The position numbers and the translations under genes were made by a program. Positions 7,932 to 16,284 of a stretch of 31,932 bases of DNA are shown here, in pieces. Source of the stretch: Anaerolineaceae bacterium UBA1415. Its GTDB lineage: Bacteria > Chloroflexota > Anaerolineae > Anaerolineales > Anaerolineaceae. Positions within the stretch are counted from its first letter, which is position 1, and every line of letters begins with the position of its first letter. The notes under the pieces are model-generated. The model made no database searches and was not told the origin of the DNA. It saw only the letters and a list, made by a program, of their open reading frames with translations. Location of the stretch: positions 335 through 32,266 of the forward strand of contig DBPR01000025.1 in NCBI GenBank assembly GCA_002305635.1. Direction: 5' to 3'.

Positions 7932-8555
7932 ATGAAAACGATAAAAAAGATACTTCTGACTGCTTTTGATCCTTTTGGGGATGACAAAATTAATTCCGCC
8001 CTCGAGACGATGAAGCAATTACCAGTCGAACGTGCGGGTACTGTGATCATTAAACTTCAAATCCCGACGGTTTTTGGAAAGGCGAGTCAATGGGTAATTG
8101 ACGCGATCGAAAAGGAAGAACCTGATGCGGTGGTTTTGCTTGGCATGGCAGGTGGTCGGACAACGATCACCCCTGAACGGGTTGCCATCAATCTTGATGA
8201 CGCTCGTATTGAAGATAATGAGGGCAATAAGCCGGTCGAACAGACGATCGCAAAGGATGGCCCGATCGCTTATTTTTCTTCGCTTCCAATTCAGGATATG
8301 GTCGCGGCAATGCAGGAAAGTGGAATTCCCGCCGACATTTCGAATTCTGCCGGTACCTTCGTCTGCAACCACTTGATGTATTCAGTACTGCATTATCTGG
8401 CGATGAACCAGCGAAGGATCCCGGCTGGGTTTATACATTTGCCATATCTGCTTGAACAGGTAGTTTCCCGCCCAACTTTGCCTTCGATAAGTTTGGAAAC
8501 GCTGGTTGCTGGTGTGGAAATTTGTCTGGATGTGCTGGTGAGGACTCAGAACTGA
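7932..8555 (+). CDS. pcp: pyroglutamyl-peptidase I
   Basis: Cytoplasmic cysteine peptidase (family C15) that removes N-terminal pyroglutamate from peptides. The Glu-Cys-His triad is present in its three signatures: glutamate in TPERVAIN, cysteine in SAGTFVCNHLMY and histidine in AGFIHLPYLLEQ. The N-terminal LLTAFDPFG motif also fits. I choose ATG 7932 (207 residues) over the in-frame ATG at 7908 because the conserved region begins directly after it and a -10-like hexamer overlaps the earlier start. The gene stands alone between rpsT and the mre operon. Confidence 0.93.
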   Translation: MKTIKKILLTAFDPFGDDKINSALETMKQLPVERAGTVIIKLQIPTVFGKASQWVIDAIEKEEPDAVVLLGMAGGRTTITPERVAINLDDARIEDNEGNKPVEQTIAKDGPIAYFSSLPIQDMVAAMQESGIPADISNSAGTFVCNHLMYSVLHYLAMNQRRIPAGFIHLPYLLEQVVSRPTLPSISLETLVAGVEICLDVLVRTQN

Positions 8556-8887
8556 CAGCTTCTTATGACGCTTTGACGGGAAGATAGATCAAATAAGCTA
8601 ACATAACTTATATCAGTTCAGCAATTCTCAGTATGAAATTTATAAAGCTTGGATTCCGCTTTCCTTATGCGAATGTTCTTTTTTAAGACCGAAAATCGAT
8701 CTGTAGGACGGGGACTCGTGCCAGCGCAGCAGGGTATTGACATAGTCCGCTAATTTTGCACATTAAATAACTGGTAAAATATAGTGCTTTACAATTAATA
8801 GCGACACTAACCCTAAACTTAGGATCAAATTTTCCATTAAGAGAATTACTGGCCGTTTCCCGTTTTCTATTTTTATATAACGGTATA
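8556..8887. other. intergenic region upstream of mreB
   Basis: About 330 nt, more A/T-rich than its surroundings, without a credible gene. A TTGACA hexamer occurs at 8737-8742 but has no good -10 at 16-18 nt. No strong terminator hairpin follows pcp. It probably holds regulatory sequence for the mre operon. Confidence 0.5.
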
Positions 8888-8896
8888 TGATATAAT
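8888..8896 (+). promoter_or_regulatory. extended -10 promoter of the mre/rod operon
   Basis: TGATATAAT, a perfect TGn-TATAAT extended -10. The -35 region is weak, as is common with extended -10 promoters. The predicted start at about 8903 would put the upstream in-frame TTG (8908) almost at the 5' end and leaves a leader of about 38 nt before the TTG at 8941. Confidence 0.6.
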
Positions 8897-8940
8897 TCGC
8901 GAAAGTATTGAAGAACTCTTCAATCAATGGAGATAAAAAC

Positions 8941-10017
8941 TTGGCATTTTTCAATCCAATAAAATGGTTACTGGGATTGTTATCGCTGGACCTGGGGATT
9001 GACCTGGGGACGGCGAATACCTTGGTTAACGTCCGTGGAAAGGGCATTGTCATTAATGAGCCTTCCTGGGTGGCGATCAATAAACGAACCCGTGAACCTG
9101 AGAAGATCGGTGTGGCTGCCAAAGCAATGGTTGGCCGCACTCCGGCGAATATGATTACTTTGCGCCCGCTGCGAGATGGCGTTATATCAGAATATGACAT
9201 CACCCAGGCAATGCTGGAATATTTCATCAGCCGCGCGCATGAGAACAGCATTGTGCTATTCCCTTATTCACGCGTTGTGGTCGGGATCCCATCCGGGGCG
9301 ACCGAAGTTGAAAAGCGCGCCGTTTATGACGCCGCCATGTCGGCAGGTGCGCGCGAAGCTTTTATGATCCATGAGCCTGCCGCAGCGGCTATTGGCGCAG
9401 GTTTGCCGATCGAAGAGGATAGCGGCAATATGATCGTTGATATCGGCGGTGGAACGACCGAAGTCGCGGTCATTTCTGCTGGCGGCATTGTCATATCCCG
9501 TTCCTTGCGCGTAGCCGGTGATGAGCTTGATCAGGATATCATTGAGTACGTTCGCAGTAAGTACAATCTTTTCATTGGGGAGCAGATGGCGGAAAAGGTA
9601 AAGATCGCCATCGGTTCTGCCTATCCTCTAAAAGAAGAAAAGACAGTTGATGTGCGCGGTCGCAACCTGATCACGGGTTTGCCGGAATCGATCGAAATCT
9701 CTTCCGTTGAAATTCGCGAAGCCTTAAGCCCATCCGTTCAGGTGATCATCGACACGATCAAGGACGCTTTGGATGAATCTCCTCCCGAAATTCTGGCTGA
9801 TCTGATGGATAATGGCATCTGTCTGGCAGGAGGCACTTCGCAGTTGCACGGCCTGGCGGATCGCCTCTCGAACGAAATTCATGTGCGTGTCTGGATTGCG
9901 GAAGACCCGATGACCTGTGTAGCCCGTGGATGCGGCATGGTTTTGGATGATATGGAGCTTTACGAAAATCTTCTTGTAGGTATTGAACGGGATCCTTACT
10001 CGAGCACTCAACCTTAA
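8941..10017 (+). CDS. mreB: rod shape-determining protein MreB
   Basis: Bacterial actin that forms membrane-bound filaments and steers lateral wall synthesis. Actin-fold nucleotide motifs are visible: LGIDLGTANTLV near residue 18 (phosphate 1), VDIGGGTTEVAV near 165 (phosphate 2) and the C-terminal LAGGTSQLHG adenosine motif. The N-terminus MAFFNPIKWLLG is a plausible membrane-binding helix. The start is TTG at 8941 because GGAG lies 8 nt upstream; the longer frame from TTG 8908 would begin almost at the predicted transcript start. Length from 8941 is 358 residues, near the usual 340-350. First gene of the elongasome operon. Confidence 0.95.
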   Translation: MAFFNPIKWLLGLLSLDLGIDLGTANTLVNVRGKGIVINEPSWVAINKRTREPEKIGVAAKAMVGRTPANMITLRPLRDGVISEYDITQAMLEYFISRAHENSIVLFPYSRVVVGIPSGATEVEKRAVYDAAMSAGAREAFMIHEPAAAAIGAGLPIEEDSGNMIVDIGGGTTEVAVISAGGIVISRSLRVAGDELDQDIIEYVRSKYNLFIGEQMAEKVKIAIGSAYPLKEEKTVDVRGRNLITGLPESIEISSVEIREALSPSVQVIIDTIKDALDESPPEILADLMDNGICLAGGTSQLHGLADRLSNEIHVRVWIAEDPMTCVARGCGMVLDDMELYENLLVGIERDPYSSTQP

Positions 10018-10051
10018 TTGCCCCTGATCGTGGAGAACGATCGGATTAATC

Positions 10052-10891
10052 ATGATTTCCAAACTATTAACTCCTAAGAATTTACGCAACCTGATCATTA
10101 TTCTGGTTGTTGTGGGCGTTTTGTTCCTGTCTCTTTCCGGTTATCTGACGCCTCTGTTTAGTTTCTCGATCAGCCCATTCATCAGCGCTCAAAGCTGGCT
10201 GGCGCAGCGCTACCTGGCTTTTAGTGATTTTTTCAATTCTCCCAGGGATATGGCCACGCTTCGGGCTGAAAACGCCGCGTTGAATGAGCGCGTCGCGATG
10301 CTGCAAAGTGAGATCGTCGCACTGCAGGAAAACCTGGCCCAATCTGATATTTTGTATACCTTGCTCGATTTTGCGCGATCGAATCCGGAACACGAATATC
10401 TGGCGGCAACCGTGATCGGGCGGGAGATCAGCCCATATCTGCAATATATTATTATTGACAAAGGATCGAACGATGGTCTGCGGCACGGCATGCCGGTCGT
10501 TACCCAACAAGGCCTGGTCGGCAGGATCGATGCTCTGATCTCTGACGCGGCCAGAATTCAACTGATCACCGACGCGAATTCGGTGGTGAATGTTAAGCTT
10601 CAGAGCGCTCAGGTTGAAGGACTCTTGAGGGGTTCTGTCACTGGTGAGATCAGTCTTGATATGGTACCGGTTGGAACAAAGGTCGAAATTGGCGATGTGT
10701 TGATGACTTCAGGCTTGGGTGGAACTTACCCTCCGAATATTTTCGTTGGTCAAATTCTGACCATGCAATCCAAAGAAAACGTGCTCTTTCAAACCGGATC
10801 GGTTCAACCGGTGGTTGATTTTTCCAGTTTGAGCGCCGTGCTGGTGATCACCAATTTTGACACGGTGGATATCAGCCCGTTGATCCCATGA
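10052..10891 (+). CDS. mreC: rod shape-determining protein MreC
   Basis: Bitopic membrane protein that links MreB to the periplasmic synthesis enzymes PBP2/RodA. The architecture is typical: a membrane helix at about residues 14-32, a coiled coil at about 66-100 (LRAENAALNERVAMLQSEI), then two beta-barrel domains with the MreC signatures GLRHGMPVV and GLVGRI, TDANSVVNV and SGLGGTYPPNI. Length of 279 residues is normal. It lies 34 nt after mreB and 7 nt before mreD. Confidence 0.94.
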   Translation: MISKLLTPKNLRNLIIILVVVGVLFLSLSGYLTPLFSFSISPFISAQSWLAQRYLAFSDFFNSPRDMATLRAENAALNERVAMLQSEIVALQENLAQSDILYTLLDFARSNPEHEYLAATVIGREISPYLQYIIIDKGSNDGLRHGMPVVTQQGLVGRIDALISDAARIQLITDANSVVNVKLQSAQVEGLLRGSVTGEISLDMVPVGTKVEIGDVLMTSGLGGTYPPNIFVGQILTMQSKENVLFQTGSVQPVVDFSSLSAVLVITNFDTVDISPLIP

Positions 10892-10898
10892 GGCAGCC

Positions 10899-11402
10899 AT
10901 GATCTCCTATCTGATTGGGTTTATGGGTTATATGGCGATGCTGATGCTGCAGTTGAGCGTTTTCAGCCAATGGAAAATTTTGGCTGGCAGCGCTGATCTC
11001 TTGCTTTTGTTTGTGATCGCCTGGTGTTTGCACGATCGCAGCAAATATCTTTGGCTGTTGGTGCTGGTCTTTGCCGGGATCACAACCTTTATATCCGCGC
11101 TGCCGTTCTATGTTCCGCTGGCCGTCTATTTTGGTGTCTATCTCTTAAGCCGGCAGATCCATGCCCGAATCTGGCAAACGCCATTGCTGGGGATGCTGGT
11201 GGTCACTTTTATTGCCAGTTTGGGGCAAAGTGCTTTTACGCTGGCAGCCATCTTCGTGCAGCGGGTTGATATTAACCTTGCCGATGCGCTCAATCGGATC
11301 ACCCTGCCTTCTTTGCTTTTAAATATGCTTCTGGCGATCCCGGTTCACGCATTGGTAAGAGAGCTGGCTTATTATGCTTTTCCGAAAGGAGTTGAAGCAT
11401 GA
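10899..11402 (+). CDS. mreD: rod shape-determining protein MreD
   Basis: A 167-residue, strongly hydrophobic protein with about five membrane helices. Sequence conservation in MreD is low, so the call rests on size, topology and its place between mreC and the PBP2 gene. The stop codon overlaps the following ATG (ATGA), as expected for tightly coupled operon genes. Confidence 0.88.
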   Translation: MISYLIGFMGYMAMLMLQLSVFSQWKILAGSADLLLLFVIAWCLHDRSKYLWLLVLVFAGITTFISALPFYVPLAVYFGVYLLSRQIHARIWQTPLLGMLVVTFIASLGQSAFTLAAIFVQRVDINLADALNRITLPSLLLNMLLAIPVHALVRELAYYAFPKGVEA

Positions 11403-13498
11403 ACGCAAAAGAATACAAAAAACCAACCATCAACCTATCGCGTTTTCGATGGGTTTATCTGATCATTGCCTTGGTTTTTTTATATTATTCTGCCCAATTA
11501 TTCAAGTACCAAATCATAGATGGCGATATTTACGTCGCCAGAGCGGAGGATAACCGGACGAATGTGATCAGCATTCCCACGCAACGCGGCATGATCTTTG
11601 ACCGAAATGGGATTGTTTTGGCGCGCAATATCGCCCAATACAATGTTACCGTTACTCCGGCAGAGCTGCCCGATTCGCAAGGTGAGGTGCGCAAGATATT
11701 TGACCAATTGAGCGCCCTGATCGGTATTCCGGTCAATCAGGGCGAGGTGAATGATCAAACCGCAGGTGCTTTTACACCCTGTTATACCAATCTGGGGATC
11801 TTTCAGATCGTGGAGATCGCTGAAAGCCTTTGGCCCTTTCAGCCGACCCGACTGAAATGCAACCTGGACAAGGAAACCGCCATGATCATTGAGGAAAAAG
11901 CGATGGATTGGCCTGGGATTCGAATCGAAACGGAATCGGTGCGGGAATACCCGACCGGAGACCAGACGGCAGAAATTATTGGTTTTCTGGGTCCGATCCC
12001 TGAAATTTTGCTCGATTATTACACCGAAAAAGGATTTGTTTCCGGCCGTGATAAGGTTGGCTATATGGGCATTGAAAACTCGATGCAGGATGTGCTTTCA
12101 GGTACCAACGGCGTACGCGTGGTTGAGGTAACGGTTGGTGGTGAGGTCGTCCGCGATATTGAGGAACCGATCGAACCGGTCATTGGCAACAATGTTTATC
12201 TTACAATCGATTACCGAATGCAGGTAGCAGCCCGAGCTATATTGATCGAGCAATTACGATACTGGAACGAATTTTACATGCGCGAACGCAATAAGATCCT
12301 GAGCACGACTGGGGTTGTGGTTGGGATGAATGCCAAAACTGGCGAATTGCTTTTTATGGTTTCCTACCCAAGCTATGAAAACAACCGCATGTCCCAGTAT
12401 ATTCCGGGGGATTATTATGAGCAGCTTAGCATTGATGAGGCCAAACCTTTGGTGAACAAAGCCATAACCTCTGAACTTCCTCCTGGTTCAGTCTTTAAAC
12501 TGGTAACAGCGCTAGGTGTTCTAAATGAGGATATCGTTACACCAGAACAGCAAATCGGCTGCACTCCCACGATCACGCTTCGCAACCAGTTCTATGAAAC
12601 AGATATTGGTTATTCTCAAACTTATTTTTGTCATGACAAACAAGGACATGGACCAGTGGATTTTATTCATGGGATCGGTTATTCCTGCAACGTCTACTGG
12701 TACAAGACCGCTGGCGGCTACCCTGGCGAGGTTGAGGAGGGTCTGGGAATCTGGAACCTCTATGAATATGGCGCTGCGCTGGGATATGGTCAGGAAACGG
12801 GAATTGAGCTGCCTGGGGAGGCGGATGGACTTTTGCCCAATCCTACCTGGAAGCGGCTCAATCAGGGCGAAAACTGGGCCACCGGTGATACCTACCTGGC
12901 CGGTGTGGGGCAGGGGTATGTGTTGGCGACGCCGGTGCAGGTTATGAACGCATTCTCCACCATTGTTAATGGCGGCCAACACATGCAGCTTTCCATGATC
13001 AGTAAAACGGAGAACTCTGAAGGGGAGATCATCCAACAGTTTGAACCCAAAGTGCTTTGGGATATTACCAAAGACCCATTGATCCATACCTATCAGGGCA
13101 ACAACCAAACCAATGAGGTCAAGGTGATCGAGCCCTGGGTGCTGGATCTGTCAATGCGGGGTATGGAGGTTGTGACCGGACCCGAAGGCACCGCGCGCCG
13201 CGAATTTGTTGAGCTATCTGAGAATATCAACCGCATTGCCGGCAAAACCGGTACGGCGGAGTATTGTGATGACTGGGCTAACAGCCAGGGCTTATGTGTT
13301 CCAGGCGCATGGCCTTCACACGCCTGGTTCGCGGGATACGCTCCGGCTGAGGACCCTGAAATTGTGGTGGTCGCGTTTGTTTATAATGGTAATGAAGGTT
13401 CGACTGTTTCCGGACCGATCGTAAAGAAAGTGATCGATGCCTATTTTGAGCTGAAACAGATCGACGCCGCGCTTGGCGGCCTGCAGCCAGGGAATTAG
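11399..13498 (+). CDS. mrdA: penicillin-binding protein 2 (elongation transpeptidase)
   Basis: Class B PBP that cross-links peptidoglycan during elongation, working with RodA. It has a single N-terminal membrane anchor (about residues 17-35), a PBP dimerisation domain beginning TQRGMIFDRNG, and a transpeptidase domain with all three motifs: SVFK (nucleophile Ser364 to Lys367), SCN (429-431) and KTG (616-618). At 699 residues it is slightly longer than many PBP2 proteins. A GGAG site lies 8 nt before the ATG. Membership in the mre-rodA operon supports PBP2 rather than the division enzyme PBP3. Confidence 0.95.
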   Translation: MNAKEYKKPTINLSRFRWVYLIIALVFLYYSAQLFKYQIIDGDIYVARAEDNRTNVISIPTQRGMIFDRNGIVLARNIAQYNVTVTPAELPDSQGEVRKIFDQLSALIGIPVNQGEVNDQTAGAFTPCYTNLGIFQIVEIAESLWPFQPTRLKCNLDKETAMIIEEKAMDWPGIRIETESVREYPTGDQTAEIIGFLGPIPEILLDYYTEKGFVSGRDKVGYMGIENSMQDVLSGTNGVRVVEVTVGGEVVRDIEEPIEPVIGNNVYLTIDYRMQVAARAILIEQLRYWNEFYMRERNKILSTTGVVVGMNAKTGELLFMVSYPSYENNRMSQYIPGDYYEQLSIDEAKPLVNKAITSELPPGSVFKLVTALGVLNEDIVTPEQQIGCTPTITLRNQFYETDIGYSQTYFCHDKQGHGPVDFIHGIGYSCNVYWYKTAGGYPGEVEEGLGIWNLYEYGAALGYGQETGIELPGEADGLLPNPTWKRLNQGENWATGDTYLAGVGQGYVLATPVQVMNAFSTIVNGGQHMQLSMISKTENSEGEIIQQFEPKVLWDITKDPLIHTYQGNNQTNEVKVIEPWVLDLSMRGMEVVTGPEGTARREFVELSENINRIAGKTGTAEYCDDWANSQGLCVPGAWPSHAWFAGYAPAEDPEIVVVAFVYNGNEGSTVSGPIVKKVIDAYFELKQIDAALGGLQPGN

Positions 13499-13501
13499 GC
13501 G

Positions 13502-14191
13502 ATGGGAATAAAGGACATTTTGGTGCGAGGGATTCATGGCGGTGTGCTGATCACACTGCCTGATCTGCCGTGGTACCAACAGCGGGACATGCTCATCAGT
13601 CGTATCCAGACTCAGGAGCGCTTTTTTAAAGGGGGACGGATTGCGCTCAATGTCGGCAGTACCGATTGGACGGAAGCCCAGCTGCAGCGACTGCTCAAGG
13701 ATATGTCCGATGAAGGCGTTTGCCTTTGGGCGGTTTTGAGCGATTCTGGTCAAACCCTTGCCGCGGCTGAATATCATGGTTTCCCAACCAGCCTGCCCGA
13801 CCCTCAACGGGATAAAAAGGCAACGAACGAAGAAAAGACAGACGACAAACGCAATTCTTTTTTCTGCCTTTCGCGTTCCCTTTCTGAAGGCGAGAGTTTG
13901 CAGCATGAGGGCGATCTGATCCTGCTTGGTGACGTTCCAAACGGTTCCAGCCTTGTTGTGAAGGGCAATCTGATCGTCTGGGGCGCTGTGTCTGGCAAGG
14001 TTTCAATAGAATCTGAGCAAGCAGATGCTTTTGTAAAGTTTATTAAGTATCAGGGCGGCGAGGTCTTTATCAATGGCAAAGCGGTTGAAATCCCTGGCAA
14101 GCAGCAAAAAAACCTGGCTTTTGAGATAGCGCTTATCGATGGCGAGCCGCAGGTGCAGAGCCAGCGCAGCGGAGGGTTTAAACTCTTATGA
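13502..14191 (+). CDS. minC: MinC-like septum site-determining protein
   Basis: MinC blocks FtsZ assembly away from midcell and is recruited by MinD. Residues 1-85 fit the MinC N-domain (FFKGGRIALNVGS, then LLKDMSDEGVCLWAV). Residues about 135-165 fit the C-terminal beta-helix (EGDLILLGDVPNGSSL, then GNLIVWGAVSGKV). Two things are odd. The RSGQ-type MinD-binding sequence usually found at the start of the C-domain is replaced by LSEGESLQHEGD, and the end of the beta-helix is divergent. No minD or minE lies in the window. The gene sits 3 nt after the PBP2 gene and overlaps rodA by 4 nt, so it is fully embedded in the elongation operon. Confidence 0.8.
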   Translation: MGIKDILVRGIHGGVLITLPDLPWYQQRDMLISRIQTQERFFKGGRIALNVGSTDWTEAQLQRLLKDMSDEGVCLWAVLSDSGQTLAAAEYHGFPTSLPDPQRDKKATNEEKTDDKRNSFFCLSRSLSEGESLQHEGDLILLGDVPNGSSLVVKGNLIVWGAVSGKVSIESEQADAFVKFIKYQGGEVFINGKAVEIPGKQQKNLAFEIALIDGEPQVQSQRSGGFKLL

Positions 14192-15315
14192 ACACGCGTC
14201 AGGTTTGGCAGCGATTTGATTTTTTGCTTTTCGCGGTTGTCCTTTTGCTCTGCATTTTTGGCATCGCGCTGATCAGTTCCGCCATTGCCGGCAACCCGAC
14301 TCTGGCGGGCCATCCAAAACGACAGGCGATCTTTTTGGCAATTGGTCTGGTGGTGCTCTTTTTGGTCGCGTCCTTTGACTATCACATCTGGACGACGCTT
14401 TCCAAGCCCTTCTATGTGGTTGTCGCGATCCTATTGCTGGTCGTATTCATCATGGGCGCTGCGCATTTTGGCGCGGCAAGGTGGCTCGAGGCCGGTCTGG
14501 TGAGCATTCAGCCGGCAGAACTGGCAAAGATCGCCATTATTTTGGTACTGGCGGCTTTCTTTTCAAGCAATATCGAAAAGATCAACAACTGGATGACCAT
14601 CTTTCGCAGTCTTGCTTTGACACTGGGCATCGTCATCTGGATCATGCTGCAGCCTAATCTCAGTACCAGTATCGTGATTTTTGTTATCTGGGCAACGATG
14701 CTTTGGATCAGCGGGCTTGAAACGCGCTATATTCTGATCATGATCGGAATTATTGGGCTGTTTTTGGCCGTTTCCTTTTTGCTCGATTTTCCATACCTGG
14801 CTGATTATCAGAAAGCGCGTATCACCAACTTTTTACAGCCTGATGAAACCGCGCGGCATGGCGAAACTTATAATGTGGAACAAGCGCTGATCAGTATTGG
14901 TTCCGGAGGTTGGTTCGGCAATGGTTACGGTCAGGGCAGCCAGGTGCAGCTGCGGTTCTTAAAGATTCGTCATAACGACTTTATTTTTTCGGTTTTGGCA
15001 CACGAATTTGGCTTTGTCGGCACGGTAATCGTGGTGGCGGCTTTGGTTTTTGTCGTTGTCCGGTGTTTTAAGGTGGCTCAAAACGCGCCAGATGCTTATG
15101 GCGCCTTGATCGCCTATGGCTTTGGCGTGCTGATGGGCTTTCAGACCATCGTCAATATCGGCGTTAACCTGCGCGTTTTGCCTGTGACGGGGCTTACTTT
15201 GCCATTCATCAGCTATGGCGGCAGCTCCCTGGTGTCAATGCTGCTGGGCATTGGGCTTGTGGAAAACGTTCATATGCGTAGTTTAAAGAAGGAAAAAGAG
15301 CACGAGATCGATTGA
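14188..15315 (+). CDS. rodA: peptidoglycan glycosyltransferase RodA
   Basis: SEDS-family polymerase that makes glycan strands for lateral growth, paired with PBP2. It is 375 residues with about ten membrane helices. SEDS signatures include GGWFGNGYGQGSQ, the conserved HNDFIFSVLAHEFGF with its catalytic-region aspartate, and FISYGGSSLV near the C-terminus. RodA is preferred over FtsW from context (mreBCD, PBP2). The start overlaps the minC stop (ATGA), and GGAGGG lies upstream. It is the last gene of the operon. Confidence 0.93.
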   Translation: MNTRQVWQRFDFLLFAVVLLLCIFGIALISSAIAGNPTLAGHPKRQAIFLAIGLVVLFLVASFDYHIWTTLSKPFYVVVAILLLVVFIMGAAHFGAARWLEAGLVSIQPAELAKIAIILVLAAFFSSNIEKINNWMTIFRSLALTLGIVIWIMLQPNLSTSIVIFVIWATMLWISGLETRYILIMIGIIGLFLAVSFLLDFPYLADYQKARITNFLQPDETARHGETYNVEQALISIGSGGWFGNGYGQGSQVQLRFLKIRHNDFIFSVLAHEFGFVGTVIVVAALVFVVVRCFKVAQNAPDAYGALIAYGFGVLMGFQTIVNIGVNLRVLPVTGLTLPFISYGGSSLVSMLLGIGLVENVHMRSLKKEKEHEID

Positions 15316-15317
15316 TC

Positions 15318-15355
15318 GCCTTTCCACTTATGGACGAAAGGCAAAACTGTGGTTT
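15318..15355 (+). terminator. weak terminator candidate after rodA
   Basis: A 7-bp inverted repeat (GCCTTTC at 15318-15324, GAAAGGC at 15336-15342) is followed by a short T run after a gap. It lies just past the rodA stop. The T tract is poor, so efficiency is uncertain. Confidence 0.35.
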
Positions 15356-15438
15356 TTGGTGTTGATATTTTGCCCGTCTTTTTGCCTCTCCTCCTGGCTT
15401 TGATTGGGTAGGAAAATGTGCTTGCGCAGGGAATAAGC

Positions 15439-15511
15439 CAAAGCCTTCTCACCTGACCGTGGTGCTTTCCCAGGGACTGTATGGATTGGGAGTAGGTGCC
15501 CGAAGGACTAC
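15439..15511 (+). repeat. family 1 repeat, copy R1 (long, diverged)
   Basis: Starts AAGCCTTCTC, carries an inserted segment with CCGTGGTGCTTTCCCAGGG, and resumes with GGGAGTAGGTGCCCGAAGG. The same inserted segment is present in copy R6, so it is a subtype of the repeat rather than random sequence. The preceding bases 15356-15438 hold nothing recognisable. Confidence 0.6.
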
Positions 15512-15516
15512 ATACC

Positions 15517-15565
15517 TAAGCCTTCTCCGCTCGGGAGAAGGTGCCCGCAGGGCGGATGAGGGGCT
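15517..15565 (+). repeat. family 1 repeat, copy R2 (short)
   Basis: Two hairpins in series: CCTTCTCC pairing with GGAGAAGG around a short loop, then TGCCC-GCA-GGGCG, followed by GATGAGGGG. It matches R3 at nearly every position. Confidence 0.85.
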
Positions 15566-15594
15566 GACCGAACCTGCCCAGGATCGGTATTGCC

Positions 15595-15643
15595 TTAAGC
15601 CTTCTCCGCCCGGGAGAAGGTGCCCGAAGGGCGGATGAGGGGC
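15595..15643 (+). repeat. family 1 repeat, copy R3 (short)
   Basis: Same two-hairpin structure as R2 (CCTTCTCC/GGAGAAGG, then TGCCC-GAA-GGGCG and GATGAGGGG), in direct orientation 30 nt downstream of it. Confidence 0.85.
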
Positions 15644-15709
15644 ATATTGGCTGACTGCTCGCGCTCTGTACGGCACCAAATTTAAGAGGCACGTAAGCAT
15701 AATTAAGAA

Positions 15710-15715
15710 TATAAT
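15710..15715 (+). promoter_or_regulatory. putative -10 element for leaderless DUF559 transcript
   Basis: A perfect TATAAT lies exactly 6 nt before the DUF559 ATG (15722), with no Shine-Dalgarno sequence. Transcription should begin at or beside the start codon. Confidence 0.5.
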
Positions 15716-15721
15716 CCTCAC

Positions 15722-16096
15722 ATGCCCAAACCACTCCCTGAACACATGAAAACTTATTCCCGCCAGCTTAGGAAAAACATGACCAAACAGGAAAAGCATC
15801 TTTGGTATGATTTCCTGCGGACAGCCGAGTTCCAATTCCATAGACAAAGAGTCATTGACAACTTCATCGTGGATTTCAGCTGCACACAAGCCAAACTCAT
15901 TATCGAGATCGATGGCTGGCAACATTTTGAGGATGAAATGGCAAAAAAAGACGCCATCCGAGACAAACGACTGAGTGAGTTGGGTTACCAGATCCTTCGG
16001 TTTACGAATAAAGATATCGACGAAGGCTTTCTTCGGGTATGTGAGATCATCAAGGAAACGGTCGAGAGTCGAGTCCAACTTCTAAACCGTAAATAA
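15722..16096 (+). CDS. DUF559 endonuclease-like protein
   Basis: A 124-residue member of the DUF559 family, whose fold is related to the very-short-patch-repair and restriction endonuclease (PD-(D/E)XK-like) group. The family pattern is clear: LRKNMTKQEKHLWYDFLR at the N-terminus, FHRQRVIDNFIVDFSC in the middle, then LIIEIDGWQHF with candidate metal-binding acidic residues, and GYQILRFTNKDI near the end. Substrate and biological role are not established for this family. The gene is surrounded on both sides by family 1 repeats, in both orientations, and is not part of an operon. It may act on those repeats or depend on them for mobility; that is inference. Confidence 0.88.
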   Translation: MPKPLPEHMKTYSRQLRKNMTKQEKHLWYDFLRTAEFQFHRQRVIDNFIVDFSCTQAKLIIEIDGWQHFEDEMAKKDAIRDKRLSELGYQILRFTNKDIDEGFLRVCEIIKETVESRVQLLNRK

Positions 16097-16102
16097 CCTT
16101 AA

Positions 16103-16177
16103 CTTCCTCATCCACCACTTCGTGGTCCCCCTTCTCCTCTGCCCTGGAGAAACCCCAGGGCAAGGAGAAGGCTTAAG
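16103..16177 (-). repeat. family 1 repeat, copy R4 (inverted, long)
   Basis: Read on the minus strand it begins TTAAGCCTTCTCC and ends GGATGAGG, like R2 and R3. The first stem is lengthened by an inner GCCCTGG/CCAGGGC pairing. The second hairpin reads ACCAC-GAA-GTGGT instead of GCCC-GAA-GGGC, so both arms have changed together and pairing is kept. Confidence 0.8.
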
Positions 16178-16220
16178 TACCAAGCCTACATGATAAGCCT
16201 TATATAGCCTCCTCCATCTG

Positions 16221-16275
16221 AATTGGTTAACCGCGGTGCTTCCCCAGGGGATCGGAACAAAAAACCGCAGGGTTG
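16221..16275 (+). repeat. family 1 repeat fragment, copy R5
   Basis: Contains CCGCGGTGCTTCCCCAGGGG followed by ATCGGAACA, corresponding to the inner segment of the long subtype (compare R1 and R6). The outer stem is not recognisable. Confidence 0.45.
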
Positions 16276-16284
16276 GCACTGCCT

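Noticed and set aside
8737..8765. Second promoter upstream of mreB with TTGACA at 8737
   Set aside because: No acceptable -10 hexamer at 16-18 nt; only the -35 matches.
8908..8940. Upstream TTG start for MreB
   Set aside because: Would begin about 5 nt from the predicted transcript start and has no ribosome-binding site; TTG 8941 has GGAG at 8 nt.
15449..16078. 209-codon open frame on the minus strand over the DUF559 gene
   Set aside because: Made of antisense DUF559 sequence plus reversed repeat sequence; no ribosome-binding site and no domain.
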